From: Candidatus Kuenenia hertensis
Lineage (GTDB): Bacteria > Planctomycetota > Brocadiia > Brocadiales > Brocadiaceae
Length of the DNA stretch: 64,000 bases
Assembly: GCA_021646465.1 (NCBI GenBank)
Contig: SOET01000001.1
Span: 124,001-188,000, forward strand
Reading direction: 5' to 3'
Below, piece after piece: positions 25,383-35,081 of this stretch (position 1 is the stretch's first letter; the number at the start of each line of letters is the position of its first letter). The translations under genes were made by a program, and so were the position numbers. The notes below the pieces were generated by a model. The model searched no databases. It was not told the DNA's origin and worked only from the letters and a program-made list of their open reading frames with translations.

Positions 25383-26618
25383 TTAAGGATTTCTGCCGGC
25401 GATTTTCTTCAAATTCTCCATTCCATGCCATTCTTCTCTGGTATAAAGAAGGCAAGGCGCTGAAGTTGCACCGGTTTTATCTGCCTTTTGCAAATTTTCA
25501 AAAATAAATTCAAACTCTTGCGGACTGACGTTTTTGCCTCCAAGTCCGCCAATAAAGGAAAGCAAGGAGGGCCTTTCTCTTTCGTTATACATACAACCAG
25601 CAATTTCTGAAAATAAAATACCTCCTTTTCCTACACTGATATTTTGATCTAATACTGCTACCGCCTTCTTGCCTCTTAAAACCTCTTGAATGTCAGTTTC
25701 AGGGAACGGCCTTATAACCCTGATTCTCAGGAGTCCGATGCGGAGTCCTTTTGCCCTGGCTTTTTTTACTGCTGCTTTCCCAATGGTTGAAAAGGAATTT
25801 GTCATGATTAATACATATTCCGCATTATCCATCATAAATTCCTCTACAACACCATAAAATCTTCCAAACAATTCTCCAAATTCTTTGGCAGTTTCTTTAT
25901 ATACACTTAGGCCATTTCTGCTTGCCAAATGCATCTGGTATTTGAAATAGGTATATACAGATCCTCCCAGTACCGCAACGCCTTGAGACAACGGCTGGTT
26001 CGCCCTGAAAAACGCATGCCTGGAATCATACGCGGGTAAAAAACGCCTCACTTCGTTTATATCGGGTATTTCTACCGGTTCTCTTGTAAAGGAAAGATAA
26101 AAACCATCCATATTAACAATTACCGGTAAAAGAACCCGCTCATCTTCAGCCAATTTATATGCAATCAAAATCGAATCTAAAATTTCCTGACATGTCTCAC
26201 AGTGAATCTGTAAAAAACCTGTATCACGCGTGGCGAGAATGTCATTATGATCCGGCTCAAGGGTTATTGGGGCGGATAACCCCCGTGATACATTTACCAT
26301 AACAAAAGGTGCACGCCACCCTGCTACGGTGTAAAGCATTTCGAAACCATACATAAGACCCTGACTGGATGTTGCGGTAAAAACCCTAACCCCCGTTACA
26401 TTAGCAGCACCTGCGGCAGTAATCATTGAATGTTCTGATTCCAGCGCAACAAACTTAGCATCCATTTCTCCATTGTTTATCCAATGCACCAATTTTTCAA
26501 TTATTTCCGTTTGTGGAGTTATCGGATATGTTGGAATATAGTCAACTTCCGCCAATCTCGCACCCCAGGCTGCGGCAGCATTGCCGGTAAGCATTTTCCT
26601 TTTATTGTCCATATGCAT
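25383..26618 (-). CDS. 2-oxoacid:ferredoxin oxidoreductase, alpha subunit
   Basis: 411 residues from the ATG at 26618; an upstream TTG at 26657 would overlap the rubrerythrin stop. Typical alpha-subunit features: MLTGNAAAAWGARLAEVDYI, YPITPQTEIIE, FVALESEHSMITAAGAANVTG and FTATSSQGLMYGFEMLY, then VMVNVSRGLSAP. The C-terminal transketolase-like part contains ADVLDQN-type AVLDQNISVGKGGILFSEI. Acts with the beta subunit downstream. The substrate (pyruvate, oxobutyrate or branched oxoacid) cannot be told from the sequence by eye. Confidence 0.85.
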   Translation of the reverse strand: MHMDNKRKMLTGNAAAAWGARLAEVDYIPTYPITPQTEIIEKLVHWINNGEMDAKFVALESEHSMITAAGAANVTGVRVFTATSSQGLMYGFEMLYTVAGWRAPFVMVNVSRGLSAPITLEPDHNDILATRDTGFLQIHCETCQEILDSILIAYKLAEDERVLLPVIVNMDGFYLSFTREPVEIPDINEVRRFLPAYDSRHAFFRANQPLSQGVAVLGGSVYTYFKYQMHLASRNGLSVYKETAKEFGELFGRFYGVVEEFMMDNAEYVLIMTNSFSTIGKAAVKKARAKGLRIGLLRIRVIRPFPETDIQEVLRGKKAVAVLDQNISVGKGGILFSEIAGCMYNERERPSLLSFIGGLGGKNVSPQEFEFIFENLQKADKTGATSAPCLLYTREEWHGMENLKKIAGRNP

Positions 26619-26650
26619 GTTTTCTTTCTTCTTGCAAAACAGAAAGTGTT

Positions 26651-27142
26651 TTAACAAATCAACTTAAATTTATCTTTGGGGGCGCCACATATCGGGCATG
26701 AACCAGGGGCTTCCTTTTCAACGGTATTGCCGCAAACCTGGCACACATAATAATCAACTACTTCGTTCTTCCCCAAACCGTCCAAAGCTTTTTGGTACAG
26801 ATTTGCATGAATACTTTCTACCTTATTGGCAAAGGTAAAACTCTGTTCCGCTTTTTTATTTCCTTCTTTTTGCGCATTTTCAATCATTGCCGGGTACATT
26901 TTTGTAAACTCGTGCGTTTCACCGTTTATTGCTTCCTGAAGATTTTCTTTCGTGCTGCGAATTCCGTCTAAAACACGGAGGTGATTGTGGGCATGTACGG
27001 TTTCCGCTTCAGCAGCGGCGCGAAAAAGCTTTGCTACCTGGCCATGTCCCTCTTCTTCAGCCTTTTTTGCAAAAGCAAGATACTTTCTATTTGCCTGTGA
27101 TTCTCCCGCAAATGCATCTTTCAAATCATCCGTAGTTGCCAT
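26651..27142 (-). CDS. rbr: Rubrerythrin
   Basis: 163 residues. A four-helix ferritin-like domain with di-iron Glu/His ligands (DAFAGESQANRKYLAFA, AEAETVHAHNHLR, TFANKVESIHANLYQ) is followed by a rubredoxin-like domain with CQVCG and CPICG. It reduces hydrogen peroxide in anaerobes. A GGGGAA ribosome-binding site precedes the start. It is upstream of, and only 32 bp from, the oxidoreductase alpha gene, suggesting co-expression of an oxygen-labile enzyme with its protector. Confidence 0.95.
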   Translation of the reverse strand: MATTDDLKDAFAGESQANRKYLAFAKKAEEEGHGQVAKLFRAAAEAETVHAHNHLRVLDGIRSTKENLQEAINGETHEFTKMYPAMIENAQKEGNKKAEQSFTFANKVESIHANLYQKALDGLGKNEVVDYYVCQVCGNTVEKEAPGSCPICGAPKDKFKLIC

Positions 27143-27337
27143 AATTATTTCCCCTTTAAAAATGATTATTGTATCAAAAAAACACTATTTCATATGACTG
27201 TATATTAGCAAAATATTATGTTCTTTTTCAACTTTTGAATAAATAACTATTTTGGGGGAAACCTGATAGAAATATCTAACAAGAAGTGATAATTCTTATT
27301 CCGGGAGATTTTCGGAGAAAGGAGAAGGGATTGAAAA

Positions 27338-28096
27338 CTACTTAAGGGCAATTTTGTTTATTTTTGAACGAAGCATGTATAAGCCCTGATGGTGAAGCTG
27401 AGAAACCCGTGATTCTGAAATATCCAATAATTGGCTAATTTCCTTTAACATCAGACCTTCATAATAATAAAGAGTTATTACTAATTTTTCCCGTTTCGGC
27501 AATTCTTTAATTGCTTCAACCAAAAGTTCTTTTTCTTCTTCGGTCTCTAAATTACTTAATGGATCACACATTTTTAAATCTGCGAATTGTTTTCCTCCCC
27601 CCTCTTTATTGCTATCCTCTGATTTTGCATTTATTTCTTCAAGGGAAAGAAACATACCAAAATTAATTTCTGTCAATAATTTTTCCCATTCAGCAGTATC
27701 AATTTTCAACTCTTCCGCAATTTCTTCGGGAAGGGGCGGTCTGTTTAATCTTTGCTCCAGTGTTGCATATACTTCTCTTGCTAATGAAACTTTGTCACGA
27801 ACAGAACGCGGCAACCAGTCTTGTGCCCGTAAGTAATCCAATATTGCCCCACGAATTCTGGAAACGGCAAATGTTCCGAACTTCGTGTCCATACAGGGAT
27901 CAAATCTTTCCGATGCCTCCAGCAAACCTATAACGCCATACTCAACAAGATCCTCTTTCTCCACAAAAGATGGCAAATAAATGGTAAATTTATTTACCAC
28001 ATACTTTACCAATGAAAGATTTTCAATAACCAGTCTTTCTCTATCGGGTATTTCATTATTCTTGTAATTTGACTTTTCCTTGTTTTTTTTAAGCAT
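27338..28096 (-). CDS. fliA: Flagellar/motility RNA polymerase sigma factor (sigma-28)
   Basis: 252 residues. Region 2 has DLVEYGVIGLLEASERFDP and FGTFAVSRIRGAILDYLR; the RAQDWLPRSVRDK linker is typical of FliA/WhiG. Region 4 ends with ISQLLDISESRVSQLHHQGL, the helix-turn-helix that reads the -35 element. It would transcribe late flagellar genes. Distal member of the flagellar block. No anti-sigma gene (flgM) is seen. Confidence 0.9.
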   Translation of the reverse strand: MLKKNKEKSNYKNNEIPDRERLVIENLSLVKYVVNKFTIYLPSFVEKEDLVEYGVIGLLEASERFDPCMDTKFGTFAVSRIRGAILDYLRAQDWLPRSVRDKVSLAREVYATLEQRLNRPPLPEEIAEELKIDTAEWEKLLTEINFGMFLSLEEINAKSEDSNKEGGGKQFADLKMCDPLSNLETEEEKELLVEAIKELPKREKLVITLYYYEGLMLKEISQLLDISESRVSQLHHQGLYMLRSKINKIALK

Positions 28097-28200
28097 TACA
28101 CTTTTTCACATTAAAAAAAGTTTTTTTGTATCCGGGAGTTCATCGAACATAAGTTTTACGGGTTCGATAATGTCTCAGTTTAATGAAAATCAAAAAGGAA

Positions 28201-28488
28201 TCACTTGCCCACGTCACCGTTTGTTTCATTATTGCTATTGGCCTCTGACCCATCGATTTGGGATTGTTCGGTCGCACCGTTTGCATTTTCTTTCTGCAGG
28301 GCCGTAGTGAATACACTTAGGAGATATTTTAAAAAAAAATGACTTATAATACCGGTAATTCCCGCAATCAGAATGCTTCTGATTGCCAGGGTTGGTAATG
28401 ATACTCTTGAGTGTAATCCGAGAAAACAAGAGGCAAAAAACACCAGTATTATAAGATAGATTCGTGCACGAGCCAAAACTTGTTCCAT
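28201..28488 (-). CDS. Small two-helix membrane protein
   Basis: 95 residues with hydrophobic segments at about 10-27 (YLIILVFFASCFLGL) and 37-60 (SILIAGITGIISHFFLKYLL), then a polar tail rich in N, E and G. No family recognised. It sits between flhG and fliA on the same strand, so a link to flagellar assembly is possible but unproven. Confidence 0.6.
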   Translation of the reverse strand: MEQVLARARIYLIILVFFASCFLGLHSRVSLPTLAIRSILIAGITGIISHFFLKYLLSVFTTALQKENANGATEQSQIDGSEANSNNETNGDVGK

Positions 28489-28578
28489 GCAACCAATGCT
28501 CCCATCAGGACTATTTTATTTAACTCTACAATAGTATTTCAATTTTTTTTCTTCTAAAGAAATATTTAACTTTGAAAA

Positions 28579-29445
28579 TTATTCATTAAGGGTTGATGAA
28601 TTAGTAATCCTTCTGAAGTAGTCTCCAACACCAAGGGATTGGGCCGAATCGCTGTTTTTTAAAAGCGTAGCAACCAATTTATTAAGACAACTGGCAGCCT
28701 TTGTGCTGGGATAAACAGTCGTAAAGGGTTTTTGCATACGCGTTGCAATGGAAACATTCTGATCGTGAAGCATGTAGCCTGCGTATTCCAGTTTTACATC
28801 AAGAAATCGCTGGGACACTAAGGCTATTTTTTTCATTGTGGAATCGGCTTCTTCCTTACTATCCGAATGGTTTACAAATAACTTTATCGTTGCATTCTTC
28901 CTTTTCCTCGAAAGAACTTTTATCATAGCATATGCATCTGTTATTGCCGTTGGCTCGGGTGTTGTAATAAGCAATATTTCATTTGACGCCAATACAAAAT
29001 TCAATACATCAGAAGAAATGCCGGCGCCTGTATCTACAAGCATAATATCCACTTCTTCGTCTAATCCGCTGAAGCTTTTATAAAGCTGTTCTTTCTGGTC
29101 ATTATTTAGGTTTGCTAACCCTTCAATACCTGAACTTGCAGGCACAATCCTTATACCCTCAGGGCCTTCAACAATTATTTCTTTTACTTCTTTGCGTCCT
29201 TCAATAACGTCCTGCAACGTATATTCAGGATGTATTCCTAATAAAATATCAACATTGGCAAGGCCTAAGTCCAGGTCTATCAACAAAATCTTTTTTTTGT
29301 ATTTCCTCATAAGTATCGCAATATTTGTGGCGATGTTTGTTTTTCCAACGCCTCCCTTACCGCTTGTAATTGCTATAGTTCTTACGGCAGAAAGACCTGC
29401 CGCCACATTTTGGTTTTCTTCTATCACGTTGTGCACTACCTCCAC
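28579..29445 (-). CDS. flhG: MinD-like flagellar number regulator FlhG
   Basis: 288 residues. A deviant Walker A (SGKGGVGKTN, about 28-37), LLIDLDLGLANVDILLGI and VDTGAGISSDVLNF mark a MinD/ParA-type ATPase of the FlhG (YlxH) branch, controlling flagellar number and site. The annotated start is GTG at 29445; a later GTG at 29427 with GGAGGT about 10 bp upstream is an alternative. FlhG usually works with the GTPase FlhF encoded between flhA and flhG, but here only 43 bp separate them and flhF is absent. Confidence 0.87.
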   Translation of the reverse strand: MEVVHNVIEENQNVAAGLSAVRTIAITSGKGGVGKTNIATNIAILMRKYKKKILLIDLDLGLANVDILLGIHPEYTLQDVIEGRKEVKEIIVEGPEGIRIVPASSGIEGLANLNNDQKEQLYKSFSGLDEEVDIMLVDTGAGISSDVLNFVLASNEILLITTPEPTAITDAYAMIKVLSRKRKNATIKLFVNHSDSKEEADSTMKKIALVSQRFLDVKLEYAGYMLHDQNVSIATRMQKPFTTVYPSTKAASCLNKLVATLLKNSDSAQSLGVGDYFRRITNSSTLNE

Positions 29446-29488
29446 GGGTAAAACTTATTTAACGGCTCAAGTAAAAAAATAAAATGTA

Positions 29489-31576
29489 CTACAGTTTAAC
29501 AACTCCTACCGAATCAATCATAACACCGGGAGAAATTTCCTTATACGATAATACCGCCAGTTGCGGCAACGCATTTTCTATAAGACGGCGAACATGGCTT
29601 CTCACCGAAGAAGAGGTTAATAAGACCACCTCGTATCCTGAAGAGAGAGAACCTCTCACTAGTTCCACTAATTTATCAATTAGTTTATGCGCCATATTGG
29701 GGTCTAAAGCCAGCAGGTTTCCCTTTTCCGTCTTATGAATTGCATTTGCTATGGTCTGTTCCAACTGAGGGTCAAAAGAAATCACGCCGATTTTGCCTTC
29801 CATACTCTGGTATCTTTTACAGATTGTCCTGGAAAGCCTCTGCCTTACATATTCAGTTAATAATTCAGTATCTTTTGTTGCAGGTGCATAATCCGCTATC
29901 GTTTCAAGAATAGTTGCAAGGTCGCGAATAGGCACTTGCTCCTTTAAAAGATTTTTAAGTATCTCCTGGATACTGCCAAGTGAAATGGTATTTGGTGTTA
30001 ATTCTTCAACAACAGTCGGAGAATCCTTTTTTAATGTTTCAAGTAGTTTCTGGACGTCTTCACGGCAAAGGATCTCATATGCGTGTGTTTTTATAATTTC
30101 AGTCAGATGTGTTATCATCACAGATGAAGGATCAACTACCGTATATCCCAGTGCTTCAGCATCTTCCTTTACTGCATCGGTAACCCAAAGAGCCGGGAGT
30201 CCATATGCAGGGTCTAAGGTTTCTATCCCGTTTACTTTTTGAGTAACTGCACCAGAGTCTATTGCAAGGTAACTGCCAGGCAATAATTCTCCGTGAGCAA
30301 TTTCCTGTCCCCGTATTTTCACCACATATTTATTTGTTTCCAGTTGCAGATTATCTCTTACTCTGATCGGAGGAACAATCATACCCATTTCCCGCGCAAT
30401 TTGCATGCGTAAGGTATTAATTCTCTCAAGAATACCTCCATTTTTATTCGGATCGACCAGTGGCACAAGCTTATAACCAACCTCAAGCTCCATTCGGTCA
30501 ACACGAAGCATGCCTTCTACACTTTCCTCTTTACTCGGTTCCCGCACCATACCTTCAGACTCTTTTTCAAGCGATTCCGCCAGTTCAGTTTCCTTCGCAG
30601 ATCTCCTGAGAATAAAGAACATTATCCAGAAGAAACCGGAAAGAATCATAAACGGTATCTTCGGCAGTCCCGGAACAATGCTAAACAACGCAAGAATTCC
30701 CCCTGCAAAAGCAACTGCATTCGGCTGGCTTAACAACTGCCCTGTGACATCTGTTCCCAGATTTTCACCGGTGGAAGAGGTTTTGGTGACAATAACAGCA
30801 GAGGCAGTGGCTATAATAAATGAAGGAATCTGGGAAACAAGACCGTCTCCAACGGTCAAAAGAGTATAATGTTGCATAGCTTCAGAAACAGACATTCCTC
30901 CCCGCATCCCCATAATAATTCCACCAACAATATTTATTAATACAATGACGATACCGGCAACCGCATCACCACTAACAAATTTACCTGCACCATCCATTGC
31001 GCCATAAAACTCCGCTTCCCTGGAAAGCTTTTCTCTTCGCTCGCGGGCCTCTTTTTCCGTAATGAGTCCGGCATTTAAGTCCGCATCAATACTCATCTGC
31101 TTTCCGGGCATTGCGTCAAGAGTGAACCTTGCGGCCACTTCTCCAATTCTCGTTGCGCCTTTCGTGATGACAATGAACTGTATGACAACAATAATTAAGA
31201 AAATAACTAAACCCACAATCATATTGCCGCCAACTACAAAATCTCCAAATGCGCCAATTACCTTTCCTCCGTATCCCTGCAATAATATCTGCCTGGTAGA
31301 GGCAACGTTAAGCGCCAGGCGGAAAAGAGTCATAAACAACAAAATTGAGGGAAAAGAAGATAAATCCAATGCCCCTTTTATATGAAGAGAAACCAGCAAC
31401 AGCAATAGAACCAATGAAATATTTGTCGTAACCAGTAAATCAATAAGAAAGGGAGGTACCGGTATAATAAGCACGATAAAAATACTTATCACACCTATAA
31501 TTAATGCCATATCCCCTTTAAAAAGGAATTTAAAAAACGAACTTTTTTCCTGAGAATTTATTCTGTCAGTCGCCAT
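29489..31576 (-). CDS. flhA: Flagellar biosynthesis protein FlhA
   Basis: 695 residues, normal length. It forms the nonameric export gate of the flagellar type III system. The N-terminal half is membranous; the FHIPEP signature region ARFTLDAMPGKQMSIDADLN is present near residue 145-165, and the acidic/basic cytoplasmic loop follows. The C-terminal half is the cytosolic ring domain with LVPLVDPNKNGGILERI and VIDPSSVMITHLTEIIK-like text (YTVVDPSSVMITHLTEII). Confidence 0.96.
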   Translation of the reverse strand: MATDRINSQEKSSFFKFLFKGDMALIIGVISIFIVLIIPVPPFLIDLLVTTNISLVLLLLLVSLHIKGALDLSSFPSILLFMTLFRLALNVASTRQILLQGYGGKVIGAFGDFVVGGNMIVGLVIFLIIVVIQFIVITKGATRIGEVAARFTLDAMPGKQMSIDADLNAGLITEKEARERREKLSREAEFYGAMDGAGKFVSGDAVAGIVIVLINIVGGIIMGMRGGMSVSEAMQHYTLLTVGDGLVSQIPSFIIATASAVIVTKTSSTGENLGTDVTGQLLSQPNAVAFAGGILALFSIVPGLPKIPFMILSGFFWIMFFILRRSAKETELAESLEKESEGMVREPSKEESVEGMLRVDRMELEVGYKLVPLVDPNKNGGILERINTLRMQIAREMGMIVPPIRVRDNLQLETNKYVVKIRGQEIAHGELLPGSYLAIDSGAVTQKVNGIETLDPAYGLPALWVTDAVKEDAEALGYTVVDPSSVMITHLTEIIKTHAYEILCREDVQKLLETLKKDSPTVVEELTPNTISLGSIQEILKNLLKEQVPIRDLATILETIADYAPATKDTELLTEYVRQRLSRTICKRYQSMEGKIGVISFDPQLEQTIANAIHKTEKGNLLALDPNMAHKLIDKLVELVRGSLSSGYEVVLLTSSSVRSHVRRLIENALPQLAVLSYKEISPGVMIDSVGVVKL

Positions 31577-31627
31577 AATTTTTCTTTTTTTAATTCAAAA
31601 AATACATTTTCTACCAGGATTTTTTCT

Positions 31628-32680
31628 CTACTTCTTTTTTAATCCATATACATATGACAATACCTTTGCAACTGCATAGTACAGTTTTTGGGGTATTTCT
31701 TTTCCGACATCCACCGTTTTGTATAATGTCCTTGCAAGTGACCGGTCTTCAACCATGGGAATTTTATGTTTTTTTGCAATTTCCCGAATCTTTAAGGCAA
31801 GATAATCCGCTCCTTTTGCAACCACTTTGGGGGCGAGCATTGTTTTACGGTCATATTTTAAAGCTATTGCATAATGCGTAGGATTCGTTACAACAACATC
31901 CGCTTTTGGGATCGCAGAAGCCATGCGTTTCAATGCCATCTGAATTTGCGCTGACTTAATTTTTGATTTTATTAATGGGTCTCCGTCCGCTTGTTTCCTT
32001 TCGTCCTTTACCTCTTTTTTTGACATCTTCATTCCGCGTTTGTACTGCCATTTTTGATAGATGTAGTCTACTATTGCCAAAATCACCAGCGCTATTGATA
32101 CGCGCATTACTAATCCGAATGTTAACTTTGTGGTAAGAATGAAAAATTGCGCAATTCCTATGTCTATCAGGTTGTCCAGTTTGGCAAGTTCTTTTTTAAT
32201 ATAAAGAATGCCAATGCCTCCGATTATCAGAAGCTTTGCAACAGAAAACAGGAGCTTTACAAATGATTTAACATTAAAGAGTTTTTTTACGCCGCTTACT
32301 ATATTAAGCTTTGTTAAATCAGGTTTTATCGTCTGGGTGGTAAACAAAAAACCTATCTGAATATATGATACAATCAATCCAACAACCAATAGGCCGCCAA
32401 GAATAGGAAGTAAAATTTTTGCGCTTAAATAGACATAATTAATAATTGTTTCTACAATAATGTCCGAGGTAAAATCTTTTTGCGACAAATTTGCAAGAGT
32501 AAAGGCTGTCACCTCTTTTAAACTATTGTAGAGAATTCTTCCCATGGCATATAGGAGCAGAAAACCTACCAAAATAGTAATTGCACTGCTGAGATCCGGG
32601 CTTTTTGCTACGTTTCCTTTTTGACGTGCTTCGCCTAAACGTTTGCCGGTGGGTTGTTCGGTCTTTTCTGTATCGGACAT
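31628..32680 (-). CDS. flhB: Flagellar export switch protein FlhB
   Basis: 350 residues. N-terminal SDTEKTEQPTGKRLGEARQKG, four hydrophobic segments, and the cytoplasmic domain with the autocleavage site NPTH (ADVVVTNPTHYAIALKYD). Self-cleavage between N and P switches export from hook to filament substrates. The stop of fliR is followed after 6 bp by this start region, indicating an operon. Confidence 0.96.
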   Translation of the reverse strand: MSDTEKTEQPTGKRLGEARQKGNVAKSPDLSSAITILVGFLLLYAMGRILYNSLKEVTAFTLANLSQKDFTSDIIVETIINYVYLSAKILLPILGGLLVVGLIVSYIQIGFLFTTQTIKPDLTKLNIVSGVKKLFNVKSFVKLLFSVAKLLIIGGIGILYIKKELAKLDNLIDIGIAQFFILTTKLTFGLVMRVSIALVILAIVDYIYQKWQYKRGMKMSKKEVKDERKQADGDPLIKSKIKSAQIQMALKRMASAIPKADVVVTNPTHYAIALKYDRKTMLAPKVVAKGADYLALKIREIAKKHKIPMVEDRSLARTLYKTVDVGKEIPQKLYYAVAKVLSYVYGLKKK

Positions 32681-32686
32681 CTTATC

Positions 32687-33469
32687 TCACATTGCCGACA
32701 GTAACGACATTAATCCCTTTTCGAAACCAACTATATATGACCTCATTGCACCAATTATCAATGAAAACGAAACAAAGATCACAATAAAACCTATTATTAT
32801 TTTTATTGGGAAGGCAATAACAAATATATTAATTTCCTGTGCGACTTTCGCCATCAGCGCCATTGCAACAACAGAAAGCATCAAAACCACGAAAGCCGGT
32901 ATCGATATTTTAATTCCTATGATAAAAAGCGTTTTAAAAAGGGTGAGTATTTTTGCAAATACTGACGCTGTATAATCAAAGCGGCCAATCGGTACCGCAT
33001 GAAAGCTTTGTGCAATCGCATTTATAAAATAATGATGGCCGTTAATTGCCAGCAATAGTAATATCGCAATCATGTTATAAAACACGGAAACGGTTGTTTC
33101 TTCCTCACCGGTCAAAGACGAAGGATCCGCAATAACAGCCATATCCAGTCCCATTTGATTACTTAACAAATACCCTGCCATACTAAACGCGGCAAACAGT
33201 ATTGATGCTGCAAAACCAACAATAGCACCAATCGCAATCTCTTTCAGAACGATTAAAGCAAAAGGGATCAGTTCGGAAGGCAGTGTGTATAAATTTTTAT
33301 CCAGATTAGGATAAAGAATAAATGCCAGTATCAAAGCAATAGCAATACGCAAAAGTAGTGGGATATGGGTATTGCTAAAGACCGGAGCAAACATGAGAAT
33401 CCCGCCTACACGAAAAAAAATCAGCATAAAAAAGGGCAGGTCATTAATGAAATCTACCAAATATTCCAT
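32687..33469 (-). CDS. fliR: Flagellar biosynthesis protein FliR
   Basis: 260 residues, mostly hydrophobic, with five or six membrane segments. The start (PFFMLIFFRVGGILMFAPVF) and the LLSNQMGLDMAVIADPSS loop are family features. Part of the FliPQR export channel. Six bp separate it from fliQ. Confidence 0.94.
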   Translation of the reverse strand: MEYLVDFINDLPFFMLIFFRVGGILMFAPVFSNTHIPLLLRIAIALILAFILYPNLDKNLYTLPSELIPFALIVLKEIAIGAIVGFAASILFAAFSMAGYLLSNQMGLDMAVIADPSSLTGEEETTVSVFYNMIAILLLLAINGHHYFINAIAQSFHAVPIGRFDYTASVFAKILTLFKTLFIIGIKISIPAFVVLMLSVVAMALMAKVAQEINIFVIAFPIKIIIGFIVIFVSFSLIIGAMRSYIVGFEKGLMSLLSAM

Positions 33470-33475
33470 ATGTAC

Positions 33476-33745
33476 CTACTTACTGTATTTTGCCAGTTCA
33501 CCTAACAGATTTATCGTGTATGATGTCATAATTCTCAACATCCAGGGCAAACAAAACAAAAACATTCCCAGAACAGCAAACACCTTCGGCAAAAACGTCA
33601 GCGTTTGTTCATGAATGCTCGAAACCGCCTGGAATATACCGATAGCCAGCCCAACTATCATTGCAACGCCAAGCAAGGGCGCCATCATAAGAAACGTCGT
33701 TTGTAAAAAATCCTTTCCGATAGTTGTTATTACTTCCGGGGTCAT
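33476..33745 (-). CDS. fliQ: Flagellar biosynthesis protein FliQ
   Basis: 89 residues with two hydrophobic hairpin helices around AVSSIHEQTLTFLPK, the conserved loop of FliQ/SctS proteins. Subunit of the FliPQR export channel. Confidence 0.95.
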   Translation of the reverse strand: MTPEVITTIGKDFLQTTFLMMAPLLGVAMIVGLAIGIFQAVSSIHEQTLTFLPKVFAVLGMFLFCLPWMLRIMTSYTINLLGELAKYSK

Positions 33746-33800
33746 ACGATATTCCTCAATTACGTTTTTTTAAATATTTCAGAGGCTCTTTCAGACATTT

Positions 33801-34565
33801 TTACGCGATACTTGTGATTAAAGACTGAATGATCAACTGCCAGCCATCGACCAAAACGAAAAGAATTAATTTAAAAGGCATTGAAATCATAACCGGCGGC
33901 AACATAAACATCCCCATAGACGTGAGAACACAAGCAACCACCAGATCAATTACAAGAAAAGGAAGAAACAAAAGGAATCCCATCTGGAATGATGTCTTCA
34001 GCTCGCTTGTTACAAATGCAGGAATCAATATATGCATAGGAATGTCACTTGCGGAAAAAGGTTTTTCCGCTTTTGCAATACCTGAAAACAAAGCGATATC
34101 TTTTTTCCGTGTCTGTTTCAACATAAAATTCCGAACAGGTTCAACACCCTTTTTCAATGCTTCGTCCTGCGTAATTTCCTCTTTAATATACGGTTGCAAA
34201 GCCTCTGAATTAATTTTATTCCAAACAGGCGCCATAACAAAAAAAGTCAAAAAAAGAGCAATACCAATAAGAATCTGATTTGGCGGAAGCGTGTGAAACG
34301 ACAACGCCTTTCTCACAAATGACAAAACAATGATAATCCTTGTAAATGAAGTCATTACCAGCAAAAGGCCAGGCAACAAAGTAAGCCCGGTTAAAAAAAA
34401 GACTATCTTTAATACCCCTGCCATTTCCTTTGGGTTTTTCATACTATCCAGACTCATTGTTAGTTTCAGCGGAGAATCTGCTTCGCTTGCAGCATCAGCA
34501 ATCCCTGCAAAACTTAATACCACCGTTATTCCGCCAAAGATAGAAAACCAAACCCATTTTTTCAT
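33801..34565 (-). CDS. fliP: Flagellar biosynthesis protein FliP
   Basis: 254 residues from the ATG at 34565; an upstream TTG at 34580 is less likely because GGGGA precedes the ATG. A cleavable signal peptide (KKWVWFSIFGGITVVLSFAGIADA) is usual for FliP. Core motifs: LLPGLLLVMTSFTRIIIVLSF, LPPNQILIGIALFLTFF and LLFLPFLVIDLVVACVLTSMGM. Forms the export channel with FliQ and FliR. Confidence 0.95.
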   Translation of the reverse strand: MKKWVWFSIFGGITVVLSFAGIADAASEADSPLKLTMSLDSMKNPKEMAGVLKIVFFLTGLTLLPGLLLVMTSFTRIIIVLSFVRKALSFHTLPPNQILIGIALFLTFFVMAPVWNKINSEALQPYIKEEITQDEALKKGVEPVRNFMLKQTRKKDIALFSGIAKAEKPFSASDIPMHILIPAFVTSELKTSFQMGFLLFLPFLVIDLVVACVLTSMGMFMLPPVMISMPFKLILFVLVDGWQLIIQSLITSIA

Positions 34566-34598
34566 ACGTATTTTCCCCAAGATTTCACCGATAGAGTC

Positions 34599-35081
34599 CT
34601 ACCGCTCGGAATTATTTTTAAAAAACTTCATAAACTCACCGCTCCGTACTTCTGTATCCACCGAATCAACAACCTCTTTTTCCGTAATTTCCGCAAGAGT
34701 TTGCATCTTTTCATTTGAAGCACCGATAAGCAATAATTTCCCCGGTATTTTAATGAAATAGAGATATCTCTTTGCCCCCAACGAAGATGTTTCTATTATT
34801 GAGATATAACGCTTTTTTTTATTAATACTTGTTTTAATTCCTAATTTTTTGCGTAAAAAGTACATCATAACGACAATAATAATAATTATGATCCCTAATG
34901 ATTCCATTATTTTTGTGACTCTCGGGAAATTAATCGGAGAGGTAACCCCGATATCTTCATCTTCTATTGTTGTAATCTTTTCTTGTTCTTCTGCTGTATT
35001 TACTGCATCTCCCGAAGAATATGCAAAAGTATTACATAAGAAAAACAATAAAAAGAATACAATAGGTAAATGTCTGTTCAT
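34599..35081 (-). CDS. fliO: Flagellar biosynthesis protein FliO
   Basis: 160 residues. A signal peptide or first helix (about 3-20), a second helix at about 63-80 (IMESLGIIIIIIVVMMYFL), then a basic, beta-strand-rich cytoplasmic part (ISIIETSSLGAKRYLYFIKI, LLLIGASNEKM) as in FliO. First gene of the block, 18 bp before the fliP TTG. Sequence conservation in FliO is low, so the call leans on position and topology. Confidence 0.85.
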   Translation of the reverse strand: MNRHLPIVFFLLFFLCNTFAYSSGDAVNTAEEQEKITTIEDEDIGVTSPINFPRVTKIMESLGIIIIIIVVMMYFLRKKLGIKTSINKKKRYISIIETSSLGAKRYLYFIKIPGKLLLIGASNEKMQTLAEITEKEVVDSVDTEVRSGEFMKFFKNNSER

